DNA of 64,000 bases, taken from assembly GCF_006440675.2 (NCBI RefSeq), contig NZ_CP083951.1:3505501-3569500 (forward strand), written 5' to 3'. Each line of letters starts with the position of its first letter. The first letter of the stretch is position 1. Below are positions 44,546-52,585 of the stretch, in pieces. Source of the DNA: Mesorhizobium sp. B2-8-5 (lineage in GTDB: Bacteria > Pseudomonadota > Alphaproteobacteria > Rhizobiales > Rhizobiaceae). The notes under the pieces are model-generated. The model saw only the letters and a list, made by a program, of their open reading frames with translations, was not told where the DNA came from and searched no databases. Made by a program: the position numbers and the translations under genes.

Positions 44546-45574
44546 CTAGGAAACGCGCAGGATGATCTTGCCGAAGACGTCGCGGCCTTCCATGCGCTTC
44601 AGCGCGGCGTCGATGTCGTCGAAGCCGACTTCGGTATCGATGACCGGGGCAACGAGCCCCGTCGCCATCTTCTGCATGGCGTTGGCCATGTTCTCCATGC
44701 GGCAGCCGAAGGAGCCGAGCAATTTCAGCTGCTGCTGGAAGAGCTGCATCAGGTTGACCTGCGTCGACACGCCGGAGGTCGAACCGCAGGTGACGAGACG
44801 GCCGCCGCGCCTCAAGGACAGCATGGAGCCGGCGAAGGTGTCGGCGCCGACATGCTCGAACACGACGTCGACGCCCTTCTTCCTTGTCAGCTTGCGCACC
44901 ACGCCTTCGAAACGATCCTCGCGGTAGTTGATCACATGGTCGGCGCCAAGTGCCTTGGCCTTGTCGATCTTGTCGTTCGAGCCGACCGTGGTGATCACCG
45001 TGCAACCCATCTTCTTGGCGAGTTGGATGGCAGCGGAGCCGATGCCGGAGCCGCCGGCATGGACGAGAATGGTTTCGCCCGGTTCCAGCTTCGCGTTGTC
45101 GAACAGCATGTGCTCGACCGTGCCGAAGGTGACCGGCGCGACCGCCGCGCCGATTTCGGTGACGTCGGGAGGCGCGGGCACCAGAAGGCGCGCCGGCAGG
45201 TTGATCTTCTCCTGGGCAAAGCCGTCGAGATGGAAGCCATGGACGCCGGAAACATGCTCGCAGAGATTGTCGCGGCCTTCGCGGCAGGCACGGCAGAGCC
45301 CGCAGGTGCGCGCGCCGTAGATCGACACCAACTGTCCCGGCAGGAGGCTGGAGACGCCCGGTCCGACCGCCTCGACCTCGCCGGCGGCCTCGGCGCCGAC
45401 GACCAGCGGCAGCTTGCGCTTGGCAAACGCCATGCCGCGCCAGCCCCAGACGTCGATATGGTTGAGCGCCACCGCCTTGATGCGGAGCGTCACTTCGCCC
45501 AGCGAAGGCGGCGGGGGAGGCGGCAGGTCCACCGTTTCAAGGCGGCGGTCCTCGATAAGTTGCAATGCGCGCAT
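44546..45574 (-). CDS. adhXL: Zinc-type alcohol dehydrogenase of the VLCFA cluster
   Basis: A 342-residue MDR-superfamily oxidoreductase. The structural-zinc cysteines are in TCGLCRACREGRDNLCEH, and the NAD(P) motif is HAGGSGIGSAAIQLA. In rhizobia this gene is part of the acpXL cluster for the 27-hydroxylated C28 acyl chain of lipid A; its exact step is not settled. It lies between lpxXL (6 bases) and fabF1XL (119 bases, holding a palindromic repeat and a CTAAAGCGC/GCGCTTTAG hairpin at 45595-45615). Confidence 0.85.
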   Translation of the reverse strand: MRALQLIEDRRLETVDLPPPPPPSLGEVTLRIKAVALNHIDVWGWRGMAFAKRKLPLVVGAEAAGEVEAVGPGVSSLLPGQLVSIYGARTCGLCRACREGRDNLCEHVSGVHGFHLDGFAQEKINLPARLLVPAPPDVTEIGAAVAPVTFGTVEHMLFDNAKLEPGETILVHAGGSGIGSAAIQLAKKMGCTVITTVGSNDKIDKAKALGADHVINYREDRFEGVVRKLTRKKGVDVVFEHVGADTFAGSMLSLRRGGRLVTCGSTSGVSTQVNLMQLFQQQLKLLGSFGCRMENMANAMQKMATGLVAPVIDTEVGFDDIDAALKRMEGRDVFGKIILRVS

Positions 45575-45626
45575 GTGGCCTGTCAGGTTCTGCTCTAAAG
45601 CGCGATGCGCTTTAGTTTCTTTGTTT

Positions 45627-45676
45627 ATGCATGTCGTTGTCGCAAAAAACCGATTTCACTTTTGCGCGACATGCAT
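45627..45676. repeat. Palindromic repeat type 2, copy 1
   Basis: A 50-base element with 10-bp perfect ends ATGCATGTCG/CGACATGCAT around a T/A-rich core (GTTGTCGCAAAAAACCG...CACTTTTGCG). It resembles the element at 48693-48740. It lies inside the VLCFA operon between fabF1XL and adhXL. Confidence 0.8.
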
Positions 45677-45693
45677 TAGCGGAAAAAGTCCGA

Positions 45694-46965
45694 TTAGACC
45701 GGTTCCCGCGCCATGACAAGGCAGGTGTTCTGGCCGCCGAAGCCAAAGGAATTCGACAAAACCGTGCCGACTTCGGCGTTGCGCTTCTTGTTCGGCACGA
45801 CATCGAGCACGATAGCCGGATCGGGATTGTCGTAATTGATGGTCGGCGGGATGACGCTTTCGCGCATGGTCAGCAGCGAAAAGGCGGCCTCGACCGCGCC
45901 GGCGGCCGACAGCGTGTGGCCGATCATCGACTTGTTCGACGAGATCGGCATCGAGCCGATGCGCTCGCCGAAGACGGTGGACAGCGACAGGTGCTCCATC
46001 TTGTCGTTTTCAGGCGTCGAGGTGCCGTGCGCGTTGACGTAGTCGATCTCGTCTTCGCCGAGGCCCGCATCGGCAAGGGCGGCGCGCACGGCGGCGATAG
46101 CCGGCGAGCCATCGGGCTTGGAGCGGGTGCGGTGGAAATCGTCGGCCTTTTCGCCGCAGCCGCGCATGATGCCGAGGATCGTCGCGCCGCGCGCAAGGGC
46201 GGCTTCCAGCGATTCCAGCACGAGCGCGCCGGAGCCTTCCGCCAACACGAAGCCGTCGCGGTCCTTGGAGAAGGGTTTTGAGGCCTTCTCGGGGATATCG
46301 TTGTGGGTGGAAAGCGCCGAGAGCAGCGAGAAGCGGATCAGCGCTTCGGCGGTTGCCGAGCCGTCGGCGCCGATCGACAGCGCCTTGTCGCATTCGCCGC
46401 GCCGGATCGCCTCGACCCCGAGCTGGATGGCGGTGGCACCCGAGGCGCAGGCGGTCGACAGCGTGATCGGCAGTCCGCGCGTGCCGAAGCGGTCGGCCAG
46501 GCGATCGGCGATCGAGCCGAACTGCGTGGTCTCGAAGACATCCAGTTCCTTCAACCCGCGCGCCACGCGCAGCAACCTTTCGGCACCAGCGTCCTGCTTG
46601 TCGGAATTATAGAGCGAGAAGCGGTCGGCCCAGTCGAGCTCGACCGGCGGCGAGGCCAGGAACAGCGGGCCACCGAAATCGCCGGACTCCAACCCAGCTT
46701 CCGAGACGGCCTCCTGGGCCGCGGTCTCGGCCAGCTCGTAGGTGAGGTGGCTGGCGCCCTTGGAGCTCGACGGCAGGAAGTCGACCATGCCGGAAATGCG
46801 GGTGTTGAGCTGATCGACCGGAAAGCGGGTGATCGGATGGATGCCGGATTTGCCCGAGGTCAGCGCCGCCCAGTTTTCTTTCTTGCCGACGCCGAGCGAG
46901 GTCACCACGCCGATGCCGGTCACGGCGACGATAGGCCTGCCCATATGGTCTCGGAGATTGGCCAT
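45694..46965 (-). CDS. fabF1XL: Beta-ketoacyl-ACP synthase II of the VLCFA cluster
   Basis: A 423-residue condensing enzyme of the thiolase fold. The full Cys-His-His set is present: C173 in STACASG, histidine in NAHGTSTPEND and histidine in NKSMIGHTLSAAGA. It should elongate AcpXL-bound acyl chains toward C28. It is 14 bases downstream of fabF2XL, which lacks the nucleophile, so the pair resembles a ketosynthase/chain-length-factor couple. Cytosolic. Confidence 0.9.
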   Translation of the reverse strand: MANLRDHMGRPIVAVTGIGVVTSLGVGKKENWAALTSGKSGIHPITRFPVDQLNTRISGMVDFLPSSSKGASHLTYELAETAAQEAVSEAGLESGDFGGPLFLASPPVELDWADRFSLYNSDKQDAGAERLLRVARGLKELDVFETTQFGSIADRLADRFGTRGLPITLSTACASGATAIQLGVEAIRRGECDKALSIGADGSATAEALIRFSLLSALSTHNDIPEKASKPFSKDRDGFVLAEGSGALVLESLEAALARGATILGIMRGCGEKADDFHRTRSKPDGSPAIAAVRAALADAGLGEDEIDYVNAHGTSTPENDKMEHLSLSTVFGERIGSMPISSNKSMIGHTLSAAGAVEAAFSLLTMRESVIPPTINYDNPDPAIVLDVVPNKKRNAEVGTVLSNSFGFGGQNTCLVMAREPV

Positions 46966-46979
46966 GTTTGCGTCTCTTT

Positions 46980-48167
46980 CTAGGCGGCCTTGATCAGCCC
47001 CAGGCCCTCGAATTGGTGATAGCCGATCGCCGTTGCAAGGACGCTATTGGGCGCGCCCTCGAATTGCCGTTCCGCTGTGGCATCGAAGACAGGGTAGGCG
47101 GCCTTGCGGTCGACGGCCATTGCCGCGAGCGCAACCGCAAAGGGGAATTGAGCCTCCTTCATATGGCCGGTCAATGTCGAGAAGGCGCGCACGGCCAAAG
47201 CCGAGTTGCCGTCGAGCATCGCCTTTTCGGCCGCCGTGGCGGCGTGGGCGCCGGAAGCGGCGGAAATCGTCAGCAGATCGCCGTCGGGAAGGGCGGCCTG
47301 CTTCAGCAATGCGGCGATTTCGGCATTCAGTTCGCCGCGCCGGCGCCTGGCGCGGCCGGAGATGACGGGGCCAAGCTCGGCGTAGATCTTGCGGCCGCGG
47401 TTTTTTGCGTGCTCGCGCTGTTCCAGCACCAGGAAGGCGCCGCCGGAGCCCGTCACCACACCGCCACCTTCGGCGCCCTGGCGTTGCCAGACCGGCTTCC
47501 ATGGGCCGCGATGCAGGTAACCGGCGAGCTCATAGCCGAGCAGCATGTCGGAATGCTCGGTCTGAAAGGCACCGCCGACCAGAACATGGGTCGACTGTCC
47601 CGAGCGGATGCGCGCGGCCGCCGTCTCGACGGCCGAGACGCCGGCGCCTTCCTCGCCCATGAAGGTGCGGGAGGAGCCGGTGACCTTGTGAACGATCGAG
47701 ATGTTGCCGGCGAGCAGGTTGGAGAGCTGGGCCAGGAACAGCGTCGGCCGCAGTTCCGTGGTCAGCTTCTCGTTGAGCAGCACGTCGCGGTCGTTGCGGC
47801 TCTCCGAGGCCGCGAGGATCGCGGCATCGACGGCTTCGTCGCGCTCGCCGCCACCGGCCGCCACCACCATGTCCATGGTCGCGCAAAGCTCGTCGTCGCC
47901 CTTGATGCCGGCGTCATCCAACGCCAGGCCGGCGACATAGGTGCCGAGGCGCTGCCAGGTTTCCATCTGGCGCTGGTCGCCGCGCTTGGCGATCTGCAGG
48001 TTCCAGTCGATCTCGGGCAGGGGATGGATGGTGTAAGGCGCAAAGCGCTCTGCCTCGAGCACCGGCTCAAGGCCCGGTCGGGTGAGCTTCTGCCAATGCG
48101 CATCCGGACCCTCTCCAAGCGAAGAGACAAGGCCGATGCCGGTGATGACGACGTCGTGAGAACTCAT
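46980..48167 (-). CDS. fabF2XL: Beta-ketoacyl-ACP synthase-like protein lacking the active cysteine
   Basis: A 395-residue KAS-fold protein. Where active enzymes have TACSS or TACAS, this one reads VTGSSRTFMGEEGAG, so no nucleophilic cysteine is seen. The HGT-type histidine region is SAASGAHAAT, while a TGH (TLTGHMKEAQ) is kept. It is therefore probably a chain-length-factor-like partner of the active FabF1XL rather than an independent synthase. First after acpXL (55-base gap). In other rhizobia a FabZ-type dehydratase gene is often placed here; none is present. Confidence 0.85.
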   Translation of the reverse strand: MSSHDVVITGIGLVSSLGEGPDAHWQKLTRPGLEPVLEAERFAPYTIHPLPEIDWNLQIAKRGDQRQMETWQRLGTYVAGLALDDAGIKGDDELCATMDMVVAAGGGERDEAVDAAILAASESRNDRDVLLNEKLTTELRPTLFLAQLSNLLAGNISIVHKVTGSSRTFMGEEGAGVSAVETAAARIRSGQSTHVLVGGAFQTEHSDMLLGYELAGYLHRGPWKPVWQRQGAEGGGVVTGSGGAFLVLEQREHAKNRGRKIYAELGPVISGRARRRRGELNAEIAALLKQAALPDGDLLTISAASGAHAATAAEKAMLDGNSALAVRAFSTLTGHMKEAQFPFAVALAAMAVDRKAAYPVFDATAERQFEGAPNSVLATAIGYHQFEGLGLIKAA

Positions 48168-48222
48168 GGGCGGCCGTTGTGGGTCAGCTGGCAGGGCGCG
48201 TCAAGACCGCGCCCGAGCCGGC

Positions 48223-48504
48223 TCAGGCGGCCTTGGCCGCGACCAGCGCGTCGATCTTGGCGCACAGGTTCTTCATGACGAAGTAGTCGTCGGTCGAGGC
48301 CTTGCCGTCATTGACCTCCTGCGTCCACTTCTCGAGCGGCACCTTGATGCCGAATTCCTTGTCGATGGCAAAGACGATGTCGAGGAAATCGAGGCTGTCG
48401 ATGCCGAGATCGTCGATCGTGTGGCTCTCGGGCGTGATGGTGTCGATATCGATCTCGCTGGTGTCGGCAATGATCTTGGCGACTTTCTCGAACGTGGTGG
48501 ACAA
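48223..48504 (-). CDS. acpXL: Specialised acyl carrier protein AcpXL
   Basis: A 93-residue acidic acyl carrier protein. The phosphopantetheine attachment serine is S37 in [10 protein letters not shown]. The C-terminal half is longer than ordinary AcpP and matches the AcpXL type that carries 27-hydroxyoctacosanoate for lipid A. It heads the operon acpXL-fabF2XL-fabF1XL-adhXL-lpxXL (48504-43547), whose promoter should lie in 48505-48630. Confidence 0.93.
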   Translation of the reverse strand: MSTTFEKVAKIIADTSEIDIDTITPESHTIDDLGIDSLDFLDIVFAIDKEFGIKVPLEKWTQEVNDGKASTDDYFVMKNLCAKIDALVAAKAA

Positions 48505-48630
48505 GGGCTCTTCCTTCGGTTGCGGGCGGAATCTGTCCGCATCTTGTTTGGGCGCTGTCTAATCGGTTTTTCCCGGCAGGAAAAGGCCTGATGCGCCGGG
48601 GCAGATGGGATGCCGGCTTTGGGAACGCAA

Positions 48631-48661
48631 GAAGGGCCGCCGGTCTATCCGGCGGCCCTTC
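48631..48661 (-). terminator. Terminator downstream of the slipin gene
   Basis: A 13-bp perfect stem GAAGGGCCGCCGG/CCGGCGGCCCTTC with a 5-base loop. On the minus strand it is followed by TTGCG, a weak T-tail. It separates slipin transcription from acpXL. Confidence 0.6.
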
Positions 48662-48692
48662 CCATTTTACGCGGCGTCAGCTTTCTATTCCG

Positions 48693-48740
48693 ATGCATGT
48701 CGTTGTTCCAAAACCGGAACCACTTTTGGGCGACATGCGT
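48693..48740. repeat. Palindromic repeat type 2, copy 2
   Basis: A 48-base element with ends ATGCATGTCG/CGACATGCGT and a core with CCAAAACCGGAACCACTTTTGGG. It directly abuts the slipin stop codon, whose first base it shares. Confidence 0.8.
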
Positions 48741-49882
48741 CAGTCGCGGAGCTTAACCAGGTCGTTGAGCAGCCCGCCCGTCCCGTTGTGGACGGTGAGC
48801 CGCTCGACCTTGCCGGCGATGGTTTCGAGAGCCTCGAGCTCCTTCAGCCGCAGCATCACCGGGTTCTCGGCCATCACCTTGGCCGTGTTGAGCAGCGAAC
48901 GCGTGGCGTTCGTCTCCTCGCGGCGGCGGATGACGTTGGCCTCGGCCTGCTTCTCGGCCGCGACCACCTGGTTGAGGATCTCGCGCATATCGCCCGGCAG
49001 GATCACATCCTTGAGGGCGATATCGCTGACCTCGACGCCGATCGCGGCCATGTCGTCGCGCACCTTGGCCGCCGCGTCCTCGTCGACCGTCACCCTCTTG
49101 TCGAGGATCTGGTCGAGCGTGAGCGCGCCAAGCGTCTTGCGGAAGGCATACTGCAGGGCGCGGTAGAGGGCTTCCGAGAAGTCCTTCACCGTGCTCACCG
49201 CCTTGACCGGATCGACGACCCGGTATTCGGCGGCGATGTTGACGCGGATCGTCACGCGATCCTTGGTCAGCATTTCCTGCCCCGCGACATCGAGCGACTG
49301 GCGCTTGATGTCGACGACCTTCACCTGGACCATGCGCCCGACATTCCAGAAGGCGTGCACGCCCGCTTCAAGCGTGCGGGCGAGGACGCCGTCCACAAAG
49401 AGCAGCCCGACCTGACCGTCCACGACCGGATTGACGAAGATGTGCTCCGTCTTCCGGGCCTGGCCGATCCGGCGCATCAAGCCCGGATCGACGGCGAGAT
49501 CGGCCGCCGTGTCGACAGACGTCACCTTCCACGGTCCGGCATCGGTCCAAAGCACGAGCTTGCGATCCGCAGCCAGAATAGCGTGGAGGGCGCCGTCGCG
49601 CTCGATGACAGCGACATCCGTGCGCCCGGTGCGGGCGACGGTGAAATGACGCGCGGCCACGTCCGGGAGCTTGTCGAACAACGCCTTCTCGTAAGCCGAG
49701 ACGAATTCCGGGTTCTTCAGGTCGTGCCTGGAGATTTCCAGGTTTCCGCGCCGGTTGGCGAGCCAATGCTCGCCCGGCATCAGGATTGCCTGGATCTCGC
49801 CCTTGTAGAGGGCGACGGCACGTTCACTTTCCTTCACGAGGACGCGCTGGCGTCCAAGAAGCTTTGCGAGAATGGTATTCAT
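48740..49882 (-). CDS. Slipin (SPFH/stomatin-family) protein
   Basis: A 380-residue SPFH-domain protein. The prohibitin-like domain covers about residues 160-300 (GMVQVKVVDIKRQSLDVAGQ-like strand, then TKDRVTIRVNIAAEYRVVDP), followed by a helical region with EKQAEANVIRRREETNATRS that forms oligomers. There is no clear N-terminal membrane helix, so membrane attachment may be by hairpin or partner. Slipins organise membrane microdomains and protease complexes; the partner here (usually an NfeD protease) is absent. AGGAG precedes the ATG at 49882. Confidence 0.88.
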   Translation of the reverse strand: MNTILAKLLGRQRVLVKESERAVALYKGEIQAILMPGEHWLANRRGNLEISRHDLKNPEFVSAYEKALFDKLPDVAARHFTVARTGRTDVAVIERDGALHAILAADRKLVLWTDAGPWKVTSVDTAADLAVDPGLMRRIGQARKTEHIFVNPVVDGQVGLLFVDGVLARTLEAGVHAFWNVGRMVQVKVVDIKRQSLDVAGQEMLTKDRVTIRVNIAAEYRVVDPVKAVSTVKDFSEALYRALQYAFRKTLGALTLDQILDKRVTVDEDAAAKVRDDMAAIGVEVSDIALKDVILPGDMREILNQVVAAEKQAEANVIRRREETNATRSLLNTAKVMAENPVMLRLKELEALETIAGKVERLTVHNGTGGLLNDLVKLRD

Positions 49883-49924
49883 TGTCTTACTCCTGTCGGG
49901 CATGGCCCCATGCGAGGCGTCACG

Positions 49925-50110
49925 TCATGCGTCGAAGCGTCCTTTCGTTTCTCGTTTCACGTCGTCGTACTTCATCTTCCCGGGCACGAATGATCCGGGG
50001 ACCGGTGGCATCGATCCGCGGCGGGCCCTCGGGAGCGGATCGCGGGGCGGCGAAGCGGGCGCCGGAAGCCGAAGCTTCCCTTGCCGGCCGCACCGCGCCT
50101 TGACCGTCAC
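49925..50110 (-). CDS. Possible 61-residue ORF upstream of slipin
   Basis: An ORF from GTG reading into the slipin promoter region. Its C-terminal half (GSFVPGKMKYDDVKRETKGR) looks protein-like, the N-terminal half is Pro/Arg-rich. The 365-base stretch 49883-50247 otherwise shows nothing I can identify. Evidence is weak. Confidence 0.25.
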   Translation of the reverse strand: MTVKARCGRQGKLRLPAPASPPRDPLPRARRGSMPPVPGSFVPGKMKYDDVKRETKGRFDA

Positions 50111-50247
50111 CGCGGGCCTGGCCGCGAGCCGATGGCGCAGAACTTCGCCGCCCGGCGAGGCCGAAGCCCCTGCCGTCCGTGAAGTCCTCGCATTCCGGTC
50201 CCCGGACCGTTTTGGATAACACCACCTGATGGTGTCGGCTTATCAGG

Positions 50248-50321
50248 CCGTTGGAGAAGGATTCGAACCTTCGACAGTCAGATTATGAGTCTGATGCTCT
50301 AACCAATTGAGCTATCCGTGG
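50248..50321 (-). tRNA. tRNA-Met(CAT)-like gene with a broken acceptor stem
   Basis: The D-arm (GCTC/GAGC), anticodon arm (TCAGA-CTCATAA-TCTGA, anticodon CAT) and T-arm (GAAGG-TTCGAAT-CCTTC) are perfect. The acceptor 5' strand CCACGGA, however, pairs with the 3' strand TCCAACG at only 4 of 7 positions, and no CCA is encoded. Its 5' end overlaps the CCA of the next tRNA-like gene. Probably a degenerate tRNA or one needing unusual processing. Confidence 0.55.
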
Positions 50322-50392
50322 TGCTGATGAAGGGACTCGAACCCCTGACCTCCGGACCCAAATCCGGCGCTCTCCCTCTGAGCTACATCGGC
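50319..50392 (-). tRNA. tRNA-Pro(TGG)-like gene with an irregular anticodon loop
   Basis: Acceptor GCCGATG/CATCAGC (one C-A mismatch) with discriminator A and encoded CCA, D-arm GCTC/GAGC, T-arm AGGGG/CCCTT. The anticodon arm CCGGATTTGGGTCCGG cannot give a 5-bp stem with a 7-base loop: it folds with a 6- or 8-base loop. The TTTGGG core fits proline TGG. Either a degenerate gene or a non-canonical tRNA. Confidence 0.55.
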
Positions 50393-50604
50393 GATCCCAA
50401 CACCCGAAACGGCGCCGTACACAGCGCGGCAAAGCCGGCTGCGCGGGCGGAGGCGAAAGCTCCAACCGTTGTGCTCGCTTCGGTTTTCGTGACCGGGAGC
50501 GTGCCTATAGACCCTTGCGACGGGTTGTCGCAAGCGGCATTGTCGCAGCGGATTTGCGGCTTCTTCCAGGAGTTGTATTTCGGCAACACTAGCCGCGCGG
50601 CGCC

Positions 50605-51153
50605 TTAGAAGGTGACCCGTCCGAGCACCTTGAGACCATCACCCTCCGGCTCCACCACCACGGCCTCGCCCTCGCGCGGCGCTACGCCGGTGAGCGCCTC
50701 GATGTTTTCCACATGCGTGACCAGGACCAGATTGTCGGAGCCGGAATAGCCGCTTATTTCCTTCATGATCGCGGCCATTTGCGCGGCCTTTTCGGCCGGG
50801 TCGGTTTTGAGCAGGTCGAGTGGCGCGAAAGGCTGCGGCTCCGATTCGAAAGCGATGCGGGCAGTGTCGAGGCAGCGGCAGTAGCGGCTGGAGAGCACGT
50901 GATCGATCGGCGCCGAGCGCGCCGCGAACAGCGCGCCGATGCGGCTTGCCTGCTGCTTGCCGCGCTCCGACAGGTTGAGCTGCGTGGCGCAATTGCCGAT
51001 GTCGAAATTGGCCGGGTCGGCAGCTCCGGTGACGAAGGCATGGCGAAGCAGCACGACATGGCCGCCGTCGCGCAGCAACGCCCAGCCCGCATCGGTCGCG
51101 TGGGCCAGGGTGGGAACGGCAAGCAGGAAGAGCGCCAGGGCAAGTCGCAGCAT
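50605..51153 (-). CDS. Exported histidine phosphatase superfamily protein
   Basis: A 182-residue protein with a signal peptide (about 1-19, cut after AHA). The phosphohistidine motif appears as LLRHAFVTG (RH with alanine rather than glycine), then SSRYCRCLDTARIAF and LVTHVENIEAL with the second catalytic histidine. It belongs to the SixA/phosphoglycerate-mutase clan and may act on periplasmic phosphoesters. AAAGGAC precedes the ATG at 51153. The 212-base gap between it and the tRNA-like genes holds no visible feature. Confidence 0.85.
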   Translation of the reverse strand: MLRLALALFLLAVPTLAHATDAGWALLRDGGHVVLLRHAFVTGAADPANFDIGNCATQLNLSERGKQQASRIGALFAARSAPIDHVLSSRYCRCLDTARIAFESEPQPFAPLDLLKTDPAEKAAQMAAIMKEISGYSGSDNLVLVTHVENIEALTGVAPREGEAVVVEPEGDGLKVLGRVTF

Positions 51154-51327
51154 CGGAAGTCCTTTGGCAGCCCGCAAAGGCAAGGTCGTGATTGGCATAT
51201 AGGGACCGCAAAGCAGGCTGAAAGACAAGCAGCGGGGCAGCAGAGCAAATGGAGCGCCGTTCCGTTCGACGCGATTGCACCGCAGTCAGGGCTCGCCTAT
51301 CACGGGAAAAATGTCTCCGCCCGCAAA

Positions 51328-52278
51328 ATGACTCCACTCACCGAAACCGTCCTGTTCGTCTTCAGCCTTGTGGCGCTCGGCTATATGGCCGGGTTCACCT
51401 TCTATCTGAAGCCGGCGAGCGGGGAGGGCATCTCCGAATTCGCCGTCAACGTGGCGATGCCGCTGCTGCTCTTCCAGACCATGGTGAAATCGGATTTCCG
51501 TGGCGTCGCGCCCTGGTCGCTGTGGGGCGCCTATTTCGCGGCCGCCGCCGTCACCTGGGCCGCGGGCCATCTGGTGGTGACGCGCGTCTTCGGCCGGGAC
51601 GCCCGGGCGGGCATCGTCGGCGGCGTGTCCTCGGCCTATTCCAATGTCGTGCTGCTCGGCGCGCCCTTCGTCCTCGGCATATTCGGCGCCAGCGGCTTCG
51701 AGGTGCTGTCGCTGCTGGTCTCGGTCCACCTGCCGATCATGATGATGGCCTCTATCGTGCTGTTCGAGATGTTCGGGCGCGGCAGCGGCGAGACGGTGCA
51801 TCCGTTGCGCGTCGTCAAAAGCTTCCTCAGGCGGCTGTTCATCAATCCGCTGATCATCGGCATCCTGGCGGGGCTTGCCTGGCGCCTCACCGGCGCGGCG
51901 CTGCCGGACCTTGTCGAACGGCTGGTCGACACGCTCGCCGACACGGCCGGTCCGGTGGCGCTGTTCGCCATGGGGCTCAGCCTGCGCCGCTTCGGCATCT
52001 CCGGCAATATCCGGCCGGCGCTGGCATTGTCTGGACTGAAACTGTTCCTGATGCCGGCGCTGGTGCTGGCCTTCGTGTGGCTGCTCGGCCTGCCGCCGCT
52101 GACTGCCAAGGTCGCCGTGGTGGTTGCAGCACTTCCTTCGGGCATCAATTCCTACCTGATCGCCGTCCAGTTCAACACCGGCCAGGCGCTGGCCTCGAAC
52201 CAGATGACGCTTGCCACCGCAAGCGCGGTAGTGACCACGTCGTTCTGGTTGACGGTGGTGATCCACGTCTTCGGATAA
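51328..52278 (+). CDS. AEC-family (auxin efflux carrier-like) transporter
   Basis: A 316-residue inner-membrane protein with about ten helices in the inverted 5+5 arrangement of the AEC/BART clan. The characteristic broken-helix segments are VNVAMPLLLFQTM (first repeat) and AALPSGINSYLIA (second repeat). Bacterial members export malonate or other small acids; substrate unknown. The ATG at 51328 follows directly on sequence divergent from the phosphatase gene; the upstream open frame is not membrane-like. Confidence 0.87.
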   Translation: MTPLTETVLFVFSLVALGYMAGFTFYLKPASGEGISEFAVNVAMPLLLFQTMVKSDFRGVAPWSLWGAYFAAAAVTWAAGHLVVTRVFGRDARAGIVGGVSSAYSNVVLLGAPFVLGIFGASGFEVLSLLVSVHLPIMMMASIVLFEMFGRGSGETVHPLRVVKSFLRRLFINPLIIGILAGLAWRLTGAALPDLVERLVDTLADTAGPVALFAMGLSLRRFGISGNIRPALALSGLKLFLMPALVLAFVWLLGLPPLTAKVAVVVAALPSGINSYLIAVQFNTGQALASNQMTLATASAVVTTSFWLTVVIHVFG

Positions 52279-52289
52279 GGGATGTCGTT

Positions 52290-52390
52290 ATTCAGGTGAT
52301 GCCGGCCTGCAAACACGGTGCTCACGTACTTTAGGTACGCTCCGCTCCGGTTCTCGGAAATCGCTATTTTCGGCTCGGCCTGACCTGAAT
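52290..52390. repeat. Imperfect inverted-repeat element
   Basis: In the 307-base gap before gabD. The ends ATTCAGGTGATGCCGGCC and GGCCTGACCTGAAT are mostly complementary, and the interior contains a CGTAC-TTTAG-GTACG hairpin near 52325-52339. It resembles other rhizobial intergenic palindromes. No ORF is found in the gap. Confidence 0.45.
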
Positions 52391-52585
52391 CTCAACATCC
52401 CTCCACCAATCTCGCACGCAACCAATCCGCGCTCGCCTTTTCTGGCCCAACCCCTATATGCCATCTTGTGATTGCTTGCCCGCCTTTCCCTAGGTAAGAG
52501 CAATGCGCCAGCGTGCGGCTAGCGAGCACGCTTCAACGGATATCCAGAAAAACGGCCGATCAGCGCGCCGAACGGAGGCCAGACC

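Noticed and set aside
49883..50247. Several overlapping ORFs (49872-50219 plus, 49920-50225 minus)
   Set aside because: Basic, low-complexity shadows of each other in GC-rich DNA. Only the 61-residue frame at 49925-50110 has a partly protein-like tail and was kept at low confidence.
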